Assembly: GCA_946183715.1 (NCBI GenBank)
Contig: CAMHDB010000002.1
Coordinates: forward strand, 1-30,118
DNA length: 30,118 nucleotides
DNA from: an uncultured Oscillibacter sp.
Lineage (GTDB): Bacteria; Bacillota; Clostridia; Oscillospirales; Oscillospiraceae
Reading direction: 5' to 3'
Shown: positions 22,992-30,103 of the stretch, piece after piece
How positions within the stretch are numbered: position 1 is the first letter of the stretch
How the letters are laid out: each line of letters starts with the position of its first letter
Translations under genes and position numbers: made by a program
The notes under the pieces: model-generated
What the model was told of the DNA's origin: nothing
The model's database searches: none
Seen by the model: the letters and a program-made list of their open reading frames with translations, nothing else

Positions 22992-24860
22992 ATGAGCGAG
23001 CCTTTTGTATTCGATTCCCGAAGCACGCACTGCAAGGAGCCGTTCGGCGCGGTGGAGTGCGGGCAAAACATCATTCTACGCTGTCGGCCCCTGAGAAGCG
23101 AGGGTTTCACCCATTGCGCCGTCATGATGAAGAACGACTACACCGGAGAGAAATTCAAGACGGAACTTTACAAGCAGGCCGTCGACGGCGACCGAGACCG
23201 TTTTTACGCGAGTTTCCCCGCGCCGTCGGAGCCGCAACTGGTCTGGTACTACTTCAAATTCTGGCGCGACGACGGCTCGGGCTGTGACCTTGACCGTACA
23301 GGCTACCGCAGCGACGGGCGTATTGACCCGTGGCAAATGACGGTATACGAAAAAAGTCACACGCCGTTCTGGTTCGGGGCGGGCGTGACGTATCAGATAT
23401 TCCCCGACCGCTTCTGCCGGACGGAAATCCCAAATCCGGAGGGCATGATTGGCAACCGCTGGGTACACGAGAACTGGGAGGACGAGCCTGTCTGGAATCC
23501 GCCGGACGGCGTGTGGAACCGTGACTTTTTCGGCGGTTCGCTGAAAGGTATCACGTCGAAACTTGACTACCTGTCGGAACTGGGCGTGTCGACGCTGTAC
23601 CTGAACCCGATATTTGAATCGGCCTCGAACCACCGGTACAACACGGCGGACTACATGCGCATTGACCCCATGCTCGGCACGGAAGACGACTTCCGGGAGT
23701 TGTGCATACAGGCGAATCGCCGCGGCATGCGTATCATATTGGACGGCGTATTCAGTCACACGGGTTCGCAGAGTCGCTACTTCAACGTTGACGGGTTTTA
23801 CCCGGAGCCGGGGGCGTATCAGAGCAAGGACAGCCCCTATTATGAGTGGTACAAGTTCAACAAGTGGCCCGACGAGTACACGGCGTGGTGGGGGATTCCC
23901 ACGTTGCCGGATACGCTGGAAGAGAATCAAAGCTACCAGAATTACATCATCTGGAATCAGGATTCGGTCATCCGGCACTGGTTACGGGCGGGGGCATCGG
24001 GCTGGCGTCTGGACGTGGCCGACGAACTTCCCGACAGCTTTATTGAACATGTCCGGACAGTCATGCACGAGACGGCTTCCTATGCAGTACTCATCGGGGA
24101 AGTCTGGGAGGACGCAAGCAACAAAATCGCCTACTCACAGCGGCGACGTTATTTCCTCGGGAAGGAATTGCACGGCGTCATGAACTACCCCTTCCGGAGC
24201 GCGATACTGGACTATCTGCGCGGCGGCGACGCCGACATTTTCCGGGAGCGGCTGGAGACTTTGCGGGAAAACTATCCCCCGGCGTCGTTCGACTCGGCCA
24301 TGAACTTTCTGGGCACGCACGACACGGCGCGAATACTGACGGAGTTAGGCGCGAAGCACATGCCGGGGAGCAAAGAGGAGAAGTCGAAATTCCGGCTTTC
24401 GCCGGAGGAACGGCGGCGCGGACTGGCGCTGGTGCGGCTGGCGGCTATGATACTGTTCGCGTTTCCGGGTTCGCCCACAGTGTACTACGGGGACGAATGC
24501 GGCATGGAAGGCTGGGAAGACCCGTTCAACCGCGGCACGTATCCTTGGGGACATCAGGAGAACGAGCTACAGCGGCATTTCGCGGCACTGGGACATATCC
24601 GGCGGGAGCGGGTGTCCCTGCAACGGGGCGACCTGCACTGGCTGTACACGACGGGGCCGATACTGGCCTTTGCGCGCAAGAAGCACGCCGAATATACGGC
24701 GCTTGTCGTGAACGCCGGGGAATACGAGTGGGACATCACAGTTGAATGGCTGGGCGGTTCGGAGGCGTGCGACCTTCTGACCGGGCAGAAATTCTATGTC
24801 AATCAAGACCAGCGCCTTCCGCTGAAGGTTCCGCCCATGACGGGCTACCTTCTCGGATAA
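22992..24860 (+). CDS. GH13 alpha-glucan hydrolase, neopullulanase/cyclomaltodextrinase type
   Basis: This 622-residue enzyme hydrolyses alpha-1,4 (and perhaps alpha-1,6) bonds in malto-oligosaccharides, pullulan or cyclodextrins. It has an N-terminal beta domain of about 130 residues like those in neopullulanases, then the catalytic barrel. The catalytic triad is D341 (GWRLDVAD), E370 (LIGEVWED) and D444 (LGTHDTAR). Region I reads DGVFSHTG, with serine at the usual asparagine, as in several clostridial enzymes. There is no signal peptide, so it acts inside the cell on imported sugars. ATG 22992 follows AAGGAAGGAG. It lies between two terminators, so it is its own unit. Exact substrate preference is not readable. 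Confidence 0.9.
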   Translation: MSEPFVFDSRSTHCKEPFGAVECGQNIILRCRPLRSEGFTHCAVMMKNDYTGEKFKTELYKQAVDGDRDRFYASFPAPSEPQLVWYYFKFWRDDGSGCDLDRTGYRSDGRIDPWQMTVYEKSHTPFWFGAGVTYQIFPDRFCRTEIPNPEGMIGNRWVHENWEDEPVWNPPDGVWNRDFFGGSLKGITSKLDYLSELGVSTLYLNPIFESASNHRYNTADYMRIDPMLGTEDDFRELCIQANRRGMRIILDGVFSHTGSQSRYFNVDGFYPEPGAYQSKDSPYYEWYKFNKWPDEYTAWWGIPTLPDTLEENQSYQNYIIWNQDSVIRHWLRAGASGWRLDVADELPDSFIEHVRTVMHETASYAVLIGEVWEDASNKIAYSQRRRYFLGKELHGVMNYPFRSAILDYLRGGDADIFRERLETLRENYPPASFDSAMNFLGTHDTARILTELGAKHMPGSKEEKSKFRLSPEERRRGLALVRLAAMILFAFPGSPTVYYGDECGMEGWEDPFNRGTYPWGHQENELQRHFAALGHIRRERVSLQRGDLHWLYTTGPILAFARKKHAEYTALVVNAGEYEWDITVEWLGGSEACDLLTGQKFYVNQDQRLPLKVPPMTGYLLG

Positions 24861-24876
24861 TGTTTCATGTAAAACA
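24861..24876. promoter_or_regulatory. parS site 1 (one mismatch to the other strong sites)
   Basis: TGTTTCATGTAAAACA begins right after the amylase stop. It differs by one base from the sites at 24923 and 25711. ParB/Spo0J binds TGTTTCACGTGAAACA-like 16-mers. Confidence 0.75.
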
Positions 24877-24890
24877 TTCGTATCCGGGCC

Positions 24891-24920
24891 GCCTCCCCCG
24901 TTGACACGGGGGAGGCTTTT
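24891..24920 (+). terminator. Terminator after the GH13 gene (copy 2 of a repeated terminator)
   Basis: GCCTCCCCCG (24891-24900) pairs with CGGGGGAGGC (24907-24916) and is followed by TTTT. It lies between parS sites 1 and 2. It is identical to 12600-12629 at 28 of 30 positions. Confidence 0.85.
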
Positions 24921-24922
24921 AG

Positions 24923-24938
24923 TGTTTCATGTGAAACA
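24923..24938. promoter_or_regulatory. parS site 2
   Basis: TGTTTCATGTGAAACA differs from the Firmicute parS consensus only at the central C to T. It starts 62 bases after site 1. Confidence 0.88.
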
Positions 24939-24972
24939 TTCGGGTATTGACCCGGAAAGTTATCCTCAACGG

Positions 24973-24996
24973 AAAAGAGGCCGTATTCCGGCCCCT
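24973..24996 (-). terminator. Terminator of hicAB
   Basis: On the minus strand AGGGGCCG (24996-24989) pairs with CGGCCTCT (24983-24976) through one G-T pair over a five-base loop. A TTTT run (24976-24973) overlaps the end of the stem. It starts six bases past the hicB stop. Confidence 0.7.
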
Positions 24997-25002
24997 CCGC
25001 TG

Positions 25003-25389
25003 TCAGTTGACACTCAATTTTTCTTTTAACGCTTCCTGTAAGACCCGTGAAAAGTTCAGTCCCGCCTTTTCCGCCAAATCGTTCAGATACCCCGGCAACG
25101 TCACATTCTTCCGCACCGTGCGCATATCGTTTGCCTTCCGGTACGCGTCGAAATCCACCACCGCGAACGCCGTGATTTCTCCGTCCCGACACTCCGGCAA
25201 GGCCTCTGTCGCCTCCGGAATCCCGCGTCCCATGTCCTGCCGTGTAATCCCCCATAGTCCTATCGCGTCCGACGCCATTTCTATCGCGTCGGCGATGTCC
25301 CGGCCCTCCGTGTTGATGTCCAAATCCGGTACGTAGACCATGTAGCCCAGTTCCGTGGGCGTCAAAATGATGGGGTACGCCGTTTTCAT
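25003..25389 (-). CDS. hicB: HicB-family antitoxin with ribbon-helix-helix DNA-binding end
   Basis: HicB neutralises the HicA mRNA interferase and usually represses the operon. The 128-residue protein has the HicB partial RNase H-like N-terminal domain (PTELGYMVYVPDLDINTEG and DAIEMASDAIGLWG). A ribbon-helix-helix-like C-terminus follows (NVTLPGYLNDLAEKAGLNFSRVLQEAL). Its ATG at 25389 directly abuts the hicA stop (TAAATG), so the two are coupled. The module is on the strand opposite to its neighbours and carries its own promoter and terminator. That makes it a self-contained insertion between the amylase gene and parA. Confidence 0.9.
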   Translation of the reverse strand: MKTAYPIILTPTELGYMVYVPDLDINTEGRDIADAIEMASDAIGLWGITRQDMGRGIPEATEALPECRDGEITAFAVVDFDAYRKANDMRTVRKNVTLPGYLNDLAEKAGLNFSRVLQEALKEKLSVN

Positions 25390-25560
25390 TTACAGATTCC
25401 TCCTCCGAATAATTGCTTTCGCCAACTGTTCGCTCACTTCCTTGTGTCGCGGAATCGGTTCCGTCTCCGTTCCATTTGTCATAATCGTGTGATTCCCGCC
25501 TTCCCGCAATACCCACCAGCCCTTCCGAATGAACTTCTTCAAAAGCTCCGTCCGCTTCAT
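25390..25560 (-). CDS. hicA: HicA-family mRNA interferase toxin
   Basis: HicA is a small double-stranded-RNA-binding-fold toxin that cleaves mRNA. The 56-residue product has the expected pattern: KRTELLKKFIRKGWWVLRE, then GGNHTIM with catalytic histidine H24, then PIPRHKEVSEQLAKAIIR. Length is normal for the family. The ATG at 25560 has an AGGGGGCGG site upstream. The same frame stays open for 68 more codons upstream, but those would translate the promoter and two parS sites. Toxin-first order is typical of hicAB. Confidence 0.9.
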   Translation of the reverse strand: MKRTELLKKFIRKGWWVLREGGNHTIMTNGTETEPIPRHKEVSEQLAKAIIRRRNL

Positions 25561-25581
25561 CCGCACCGCCCCCTGATACCT

Positions 25582-25610
25582 ATTATGCGCACACGACACG
25601 TATTTGTCAA
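25582..25610 (-). promoter_or_regulatory. Promoter of hicAB
   Basis: On the minus strand TTGACA (25610-25605) and CATAAT (25587-25582) are 17 bases apart. The leader to hicA is about 15-20 bases. parS site 3 lies 43 bases upstream of the -35. Confidence 0.8.
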
Positions 25611-25653
25611 GGCCTTCCCAACCGCTGAAAACTGCGTAGGGTAGGCTTTTTAA

Positions 25654-25669
25654 TGCTTCATGTGAAACA
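25654..25669. promoter_or_regulatory. parS site 3 (one mismatch to the other strong sites)
   Basis: TGCTTCATGTGAAACA differs from sites 2 and 4 at one position. It lies upstream of the hicAB promoter. Confidence 0.75.
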
Positions 25670-25710
25670 CAAGGCGGCGACGCCCTTAAAACGACGACCA
25701 GACTTCTCAA

Positions 25711-25726
25711 TGTTTCATGTGAAACA
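25711..25726. promoter_or_regulatory. parS site 4
   Basis: TGTTTCATGTGAAACA starts 57 bases after site 3. It ends 22 bases before the -35 of the parA promoter, so ParB spreading from it could affect parAB transcription. Confidence 0.88.
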
Positions 25727-25748
25727 TTGACTTTTTGCGAATCCACCC

Positions 25749-25777
25749 TTGCAAGAATGTCCACGCGTTGCTATAAT
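25749..25777 (+). promoter_or_regulatory. Promoter of the parA operon
   Basis: TTGCAA (25749-25754) and a perfect TATAAT (25772-25777) are 17 bases apart. They lie about 30 bases before the parA start. Confidence 0.85.
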
Positions 25778-25808
25778 AGAACCGCTAACAGGAAAGCGGG
25801 TGATTCTT

Positions 25809-26579
25809 TTGTGTAAAACAATCGCGGTTGTCAATCAGAAAGGCGGCGTCGGGAAAACGACGACTTGCGTCAATCTCGCCGCCGCGCTGGCGGAGGCCGG
25901 GAAACGGGTGCTTTTGTGCGACTTCGACCCGCAGGCTAATTCTACGTCCGGCATGGGCGTCGACAAGGACGCCTCTACAGGCGTCTACGGCGTCCTGACA
26001 GATATCCCGTCCGTCGCGGAAGTGATTGTTCCTACCCCTTGCGGCGATGTGTTGCCGTCTAACAGCGCGCTCGCCGGGGCCGGAATCGAGTTGATTGGCA
26101 TGGAACATCGGGAATTTCTCCTCAAAGAGGCCCTGTCACAAGTCCGGGAACAGTACGACTTCATTTTCATCGACTGCCCGCCGTCCCTCGAATTGCTCAC
26201 GCTCAACGCCCTGTGCGCCGCCGACAGTATCCTCGTCCCCGTACAGGCCGAGTATTACGCGCTGGAAGGCCTCTCCGATTTAATGAACACTGTCCGACTA
26301 GTCCGGCGCTCCCTGAATCCGCAACTTGAATTGGAAGGCGTCCTCATGACGATGTACGACGCCCGTACCAATCTTGCCATGCAGGTGGCACAGGAAGTCA
26401 AGCGCTACTTCCCCGGCAAAGTCTACGCGACGGTGATACCCCGGAACGTGCGCCTGTCGGAGGCCCCCAGCCACGGGGAACCGATTACCGTCTATGATAC
26501 GCTCTGCCGGGGTGCCACCGCCTACCGGGCACTCGCGGGGGAGTTCCTACGGAAACAGGAAAGGGGTGACGCCTTATGA
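25809..26579 (+). CDS. parA: Chromosome partitioning ATPase ParA (Soj)
   Basis: ParA/Soj is a deviant-Walker ATPase that binds DNA as an ATP dimer. It moves ParB-parS complexes and, in Bacillus, also regulates DnaA. The 256-residue length is standard. The deviant Walker A KGGVGKTT lies at residues 11-18, followed by DFDPQANST, the FIDCPPSL Walker B-like block and NVRLSEAPSHG near the C-terminus. I choose TTG 25809 (product MCKTIAVVNQKGG), which has a GGAAAGCGGGTG stretch upstream. Longer in-frame starts would lie inside the promoter. It overlaps parB by four bases, and its promoter sits next to parS site 4. Confidence 0.95.
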   Translation: MCKTIAVVNQKGGVGKTTTCVNLAAALAEAGKRVLLCDFDPQANSTSGMGVDKDASTGVYGVLTDIPSVAEVIVPTPCGDVLPSNSALAGAGIELIGMEHREFLLKEALSQVREQYDFIFIDCPPSLELLTLNALCAADSILVPVQAEYYALEGLSDLMNTVRLVRRSLNPQLELEGVLMTMYDARTNLAMQVAQEVKRYFPGKVYATVIPRNVRLSEAPSHGEPITVYDTLCRGATAYRALAGEFLRKQERGDAL

Positions 26580-27508
26580 TGAAGAAGCCGTCGGGCCTCG
26601 GGCGCGGATTAGGCGCGTTGTTGGGCGAAAGCGCGTTCCTGTCGGACGACGAACTTAGAAACGGAAACGGCGGAATGACAATGTTGCCCATCACGGACGT
26701 TGAGAACTATTCCGGACAGCCGCGCAAGAATTTCGACCCGGAATCGCTGGCGCAACTCGCCGATTCCATCCGGCAACACGGCATTCTACAGCCGCTGACT
26801 GTCCGGAAGCTCGACTCCGGCTACTATCAGATTATCGCCGGGGAGCGGCGCTGGCGCGCGGCGCGTATGGCCGGACTGGACACCGTCCCGGTCATCATCG
26901 TGGAGGCCGACGACAAAACCGCGACCGAATTGGCCATGATTGAGAACCTCCAGCGGGAGGACTTGAACCCCATGGAAGAGGCCGCCGGATACCGGACGCT
27001 AATCGACCTGTACAGCATGACGCAGGAGGAAGTGTCGAAGCGGGTGGGGAGGTCGCGCAGCGCGGTGGCAAACTCGCTACGCCTTCTGGACTTGTCGGAG
27101 GCGGTGCGGGTATTCGTAGAGGAGGGACGGCTGACCGCCGGACACGCCCGGGCGCTGATTCCGTTGCCGCCCGACGTACAGGAACAGGCGGCGCGGGAAG
27201 TCATGGAAGGCGGACTGTCCGTCCGGCAGACGGAACGCCTTGCAAAGCAGAAAATGGCGGCGCGCAAAGAGCCGGAAATCGTAATCAAAAAGGAACAGCT
27301 CGACGACCCGAAGGACATCGACTACACGATAGAGGCGCAAAAGGAACTGTCGGCGAAACTGGGCCGGGGCGTGCGGATAGTCAACGGGCGCAAGAAGGGG
27401 CACATTGAGCTGGACTACTACGGCCTCGACGACTTAAACGCCCTTCTGGATGCGTTATCGCTCTTGCAAATCCGGCAGGACTGGGGGGAGTACGGGAATG
27501 AGCAGTGA
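26576..27508 (+). CDS. parB: Chromosome partitioning protein ParB (Spo0J)
   Basis: ParB loads at parS and, as a CTP-dependent clamp, slides onto nearby DNA and recruits ParA and SMC. The 310-residue protein has the full layout: a basic start with GLGRGLGALLG, the CTP-binding motif GERRWRA (89-95), the ENLQREDLNPMEEA block (123-136), a helix-turn-helix at about 148-172 (TQEEVSKRVGRSRSAVANSLRLL) and a C-terminal dimerisation region. Start ATG 26576 overlaps the parA stop; ATG 26579 is equally possible. The four parS-like sites upstream are its likely binding sites. It overlaps the next gene by 11 bases. Confidence 0.96.
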   Translation: MMKKPSGLGRGLGALLGESAFLSDDELRNGNGGMTMLPITDVENYSGQPRKNFDPESLAQLADSIRQHGILQPLTVRKLDSGYYQIIAGERRWRAARMAGLDTVPVIIVEADDKTATELAMIENLQREDLNPMEEAAGYRTLIDLYSMTQEEVSKRVGRSRSAVANSLRLLDLSEAVRVFVEEGRLTAGHARALIPLPPDVQEQAAREVMEGGLSVRQTERLAKQKMAARKEPEIVIKKEQLDDPKDIDYTIEAQKELSAKLGRGVRIVNGRKKGHIELDYYGLDDLNALLDALSLLQIRQDWGEYGNEQ

Positions 27509-28067
27509 GGAAAGGCCTGAGACCGCGCCGAATGAAGGGAAGTCCGGAGCCGCGCCGAAAGGCAATATGAGCGTGTTCCTGTATATTCTGCTGTTGTTCA
27601 GCGCGGCGTTACTGCTGATGTGCCTCTCGTCGCTGATTCACCAGCGCAACAATACCGAAGCGCTGGGAAAATTACAAAGTTCGGTGTCGGTCATGCAGGA
27701 GGTGCAGAACCTTCAAGAGAAAATCATCGAACTACAGGAGGAGCGGCGGACGCTCGAAGAGCAGTTAGAGGAGGCGCGCGCCGGGGAGCGGGAAGCGTCC
27801 GAACAGACGGCGACAGCCCGTCGGGAGGCCGACGCCATGCGGCGACTGTACCTCATGCAGGAGCAGTACCGGGAGGGACGCTACCGGGCCTGTCAGGCGA
27901 CTATGCAGGCGTTCGAGGCCGAGGGGCTTTCGGACAGCCTGTCGGGCGAATCGGCGGGGAACGGCGTCATTTCGCCGCTGGACTACTACCGGCAGTTACA
28001 GGAAGCGGTTCCGGCTCGTATCGCGGAGGCGGAAGCCGCGTGGACGCTGGAGGAGAGTAACAGTTGA
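27498..28067 (+). CDS. Uncharacterised single-pass membrane coiled-coil protein
   Basis: I do not recognise a named family. The 189-residue product has a short polar cytoplasmic start (1-23), one hydrophobic segment (24-47), and a long glutamate- and arginine-rich coiled coil (about 55-125, with NLQEKIIELQEERRTLEEQL). A C-terminal segment, YREGRYRACQATMQAFEAEGL, resembles a single TPR-like helical hairpin. By the positive-inside rule the coiled coil would face outside, but RNN after the segment makes the topology uncertain. ATG 27498 overlaps the parB end by 11 bases and has GGGGGGAG nine bases upstream, so it is translationally tied to the par operon. Its position suggests a link to segregation, division or the wall, but that is context only. 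Confidence 0.8.
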   Translation: MSSEERPETAPNEGKSGAAPKGNMSVFLYILLLFSAALLLMCLSSLIHQRNNTEALGKLQSSVSVMQEVQNLQEKIIELQEERRTLEEQLEEARAGEREASEQTATARREADAMRRLYLMQEQYREGRYRACQATMQAFEAEGLSDSLSGESAGNGVISPLDYYRQLQEAVPARIAEAEAAWTLEESNS

Positions 28068-28095
28068 TTTCAGCGTAACGAAAGGAAGACAGCAT

Positions 28096-29406
28096 ATGCT
28101 TGACATTCGCTTTATCCGGGAAAACCCCGACGCCGTGCGGGAGAACATCCGGAAGAAGTACCAAGAACAGAAGCTCCCGCTCGTGGACGAAGTTCTCGCC
28201 CTCGACGCCGAACGGCGCGCAGTCATCGCGGAGGCAGACAGCCTCCGCTCCGACCGCAACCGCCTGAGCAAGGAAATCGGGAAACTCATGGGACAGGCCA
28301 AGAAAGACCCGTCGAAGTTACAGGATGCCGAAGCGGTCAAGGCGCAAGTCACGGCCAATTCCGAACGGCTGAAGGCCCTCGAACAGCGCGAGCCCGAAAT
28401 AGAACGCGAACTCCATCAGAAAATGCTCCTGATACCGCAGATGATTGACCCGTCCGTGCCGCTGGGCCCCGACGACAGCCACAACGTGGAAGTGGAGCGG
28501 TTCGGAGAGCCCGCCGTGCCGGACTTCCCGGTTCCGTACCATACGGACATTATGGCCTCGTTCGACGGAATCGACCTCGACGCCGCCGGGCGGGTCTCCG
28601 GGAACGGCTTCTACTATCTGCTCGGCGACATCGCGCGTTTACACGAGGCCGTACTTGCCCTCGGACGCGACTTCATGATTGGCAAGGGCTTCACCTACTG
28701 CATTCCGCCGTTTATGATTCACGGGGCGGTCGTCGAGGGCGTCATGAGCCAGACGGACATGGACGCCATGATGTACAAGATTGAGGGCGAAGACCTGTAC
28801 CTAATCGGCACGTCGGAACACTCCATGATAGGCCGCTTTATCGACCAGATTCTCCCCGGCGACAGCCTCCCGCAGACGCTGACCTCGTACTCGCCGTGTT
28901 TCCGCAAGGAGAAGGGCGCGCACGGGATTGAGGAGCGCGGCATTTACCGCATTCACCAGTTTGAGAAACAGGAAATGATTGTCGTATGCAGGCCGGAAGA
29001 TTCCGCGGCGTGGTACGAAAAACTCTGGCGCTACTCCGTGGAACTGTTCCGGGCGCTGGGAATCCCCGTCCGACAGTTGGAATGTTGCTCGGGAGACCTC
29101 GCCGACCTGAAAGTCAAGTCGTGCGACATCGAAGCGTGGTCTCCGCGACAGCGGAAGTATTTTGAAGTCTGCTCGTGTTCCAATCTGGGCGACGCGCAGG
29201 CGCGGCGTCTGCGTATCCGCTACCGCGACGAAAACGGAAAAACTCAGCTCTGCCACACGCTGAACAATACGTGCGTCGCGCCGCCGCGCATGCTGATAGC
29301 GTTCCTCGAAAACAACCTCCGCGCGGACGGCACCGTGACCATTCCGGAAATTCTCCGGCCCTACATGGGCGGGACGGAAGTCCTGATTCCGAAGGCCGGC
29401 GCGTAA
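28096..29406 (+). CDS. serS: Seryl-tRNA synthetase
   Basis: SerRS charges tRNA-Ser, and also tRNA-Sec where present, with serine. The 436-residue protein has the N-terminal antiparallel coiled-coil arm (about residues 30-100) that grips the long variable arm of tRNA-Ser, then the class II catalytic core. Motif 2 is SPCFRKEKGAHGIEERGIYR, followed by IHQFEK; motif 3 includes LNNTCVAPPRMLIAFLENN, ending in ILRPYMGG. These motifs differ from the common bacterial forms (for example LNGSGLAVGRTLVAILEN), which marks a distinct SerRS subtype. ATG 28096 has GAAAGGAAG upstream. There is no T-box leader: only 28 bases separate it from the preceding gene. rsmG begins one base after its stop. Confidence 0.94.
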   Translation: MLDIRFIRENPDAVRENIRKKYQEQKLPLVDEVLALDAERRAVIAEADSLRSDRNRLSKEIGKLMGQAKKDPSKLQDAEAVKAQVTANSERLKALEQREPEIERELHQKMLLIPQMIDPSVPLGPDDSHNVEVERFGEPAVPDFPVPYHTDIMASFDGIDLDAAGRVSGNGFYYLLGDIARLHEAVLALGRDFMIGKGFTYCIPPFMIHGAVVEGVMSQTDMDAMMYKIEGEDLYLIGTSEHSMIGRFIDQILPGDSLPQTLTSYSPCFRKEKGAHGIEERGIYRIHQFEKQEMIVVCRPEDSAAWYEKLWRYSVELFRALGIPVRQLECCSGDLADLKVKSCDIEAWSPRQRKYFEVCSCSNLGDAQARRLRIRYRDENGKTQLCHTLNNTCVAPPRMLIAFLENNLRADGTVTIPEILRPYMGGTEVLIPKAGA

Positions 29407-29407
29407 C

Positions 29408-30103
29408 ATGGAAGGCCTGTTACGGGACGGCCTCTCGGCCCTCGGACTGCCGCCCGACGCGGCGGGGCCTATGTGCCGCTACGCCGAACTGCTGTTAGAG
29501 CGAAACCGCGTCATGAATCTGACGGCAATCACGGAGAAAACGGAAGTCGCGCGCCTGCACTTTCTGGACAGTTGCGCGCTGACGGCGTTCGCGGACTTCC
29601 ACGGAAAACGCGTCGTCGACGTGGGAACGGGGGCCGGATTCCCGGGCCTGCCGTTGCGCCTCGCGGAACCGTCCATAAAACTGACGCTCTTGGACGCCCA
29701 GCGGAAGCGCGTCGACTTTCTCCGGGAATCCTGCGCGGCGCTTGGCCTTTCTGACGTGGACTGCACACAGGAACGGGCGGAAGTGTACGCCGCCGCGCAC
29801 AGGGAACAGTTCGACATCGCCGTATCGCGGGCGGTGGCGGCGCTCCCGGTACTCGCGGAGTTGTGCCTGCCGCTGGTGCGCGTGGGCGGTACGTTTCTGG
29901 CTATGAAGTCGGTGAACTGCGACGCGGAACTGTCAGCGGCGTCGCGGGCCGTCGAGACGCTCGGCGGACGCGTCGCGCGGGTCTCGGACTACGTCATACC
30001 CGGCACGGACATTCCGCGCCGCCTGATTGTCATCGAAAAGCGCCGCGCCACGCCGCCGGGGTATCCGCGGGCGTTCGGGAAAATCAAGAAGAATCCGCTT
30101 TGA
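29408..30103 (+). CDS. rsmG: 16S rRNA (guanine-N7) methyltransferase RsmG (GidB)
   Basis: RsmG methylates N7 of G527 in 16S rRNA using S-adenosylmethionine; its loss gives low-level streptomycin resistance in several bacteria. The 231 residues fit the family. The start region has the NLTAITE motif, then the SAM-binding VVDVGTGAGFPGLPLRL (about 69-85), LLDAQRKRVDFL, and the AVSRAVA block with FLAMKS further on. ATG 29408 is separated from the serS stop by one base, so it is coupled to serS. In many Firmicutes rsmG follows mnmG and precedes the par genes. Here it follows serS. Confidence 0.94.
   Translation: MEGLLRDGLSALGLPPDAAGPMCRYAELLLERNRVMNLTAITEKTEVARLHFLDSCALTAFADFHGKRVVDVGTGAGFPGLPLRLAEPSIKLTLLDAQRKRVDFLRESCAALGLSDVDCTQERAEVYAAAHREQFDIAVSRAVAALPVLAELCLPLVRVGGTFLAMKSVNCDAELSAASRAVETLGGRVARVSDYVIPGTDIPRRLIVIEKRRATPPGYPRAFGKIKKNPL

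Noticed and set aside
24960..24968. DnaA-box-like TTATCCTCA
   Set aside because: It is a single site with one mismatch to TTATCCACA and no cluster or AT-rich unwinding region nearby, so there is no case for an origin.
24845..25516. Minus-strand open frame of 223 codons over hicAB
   Set aside because: It is glycine- and arginine-rich out-of-frame reading of hicA/hicB, crosses both genes, a terminator and two parS sites, and has no family resemblance.
25561..25764. N-terminal extension of hicA by 68 codons
   Set aside because: The extension translates the hicAB promoter and two parS sites (giving VSHETL and VSHEAL). The ATG at 25560 with its own binding site gives a normal HicA.
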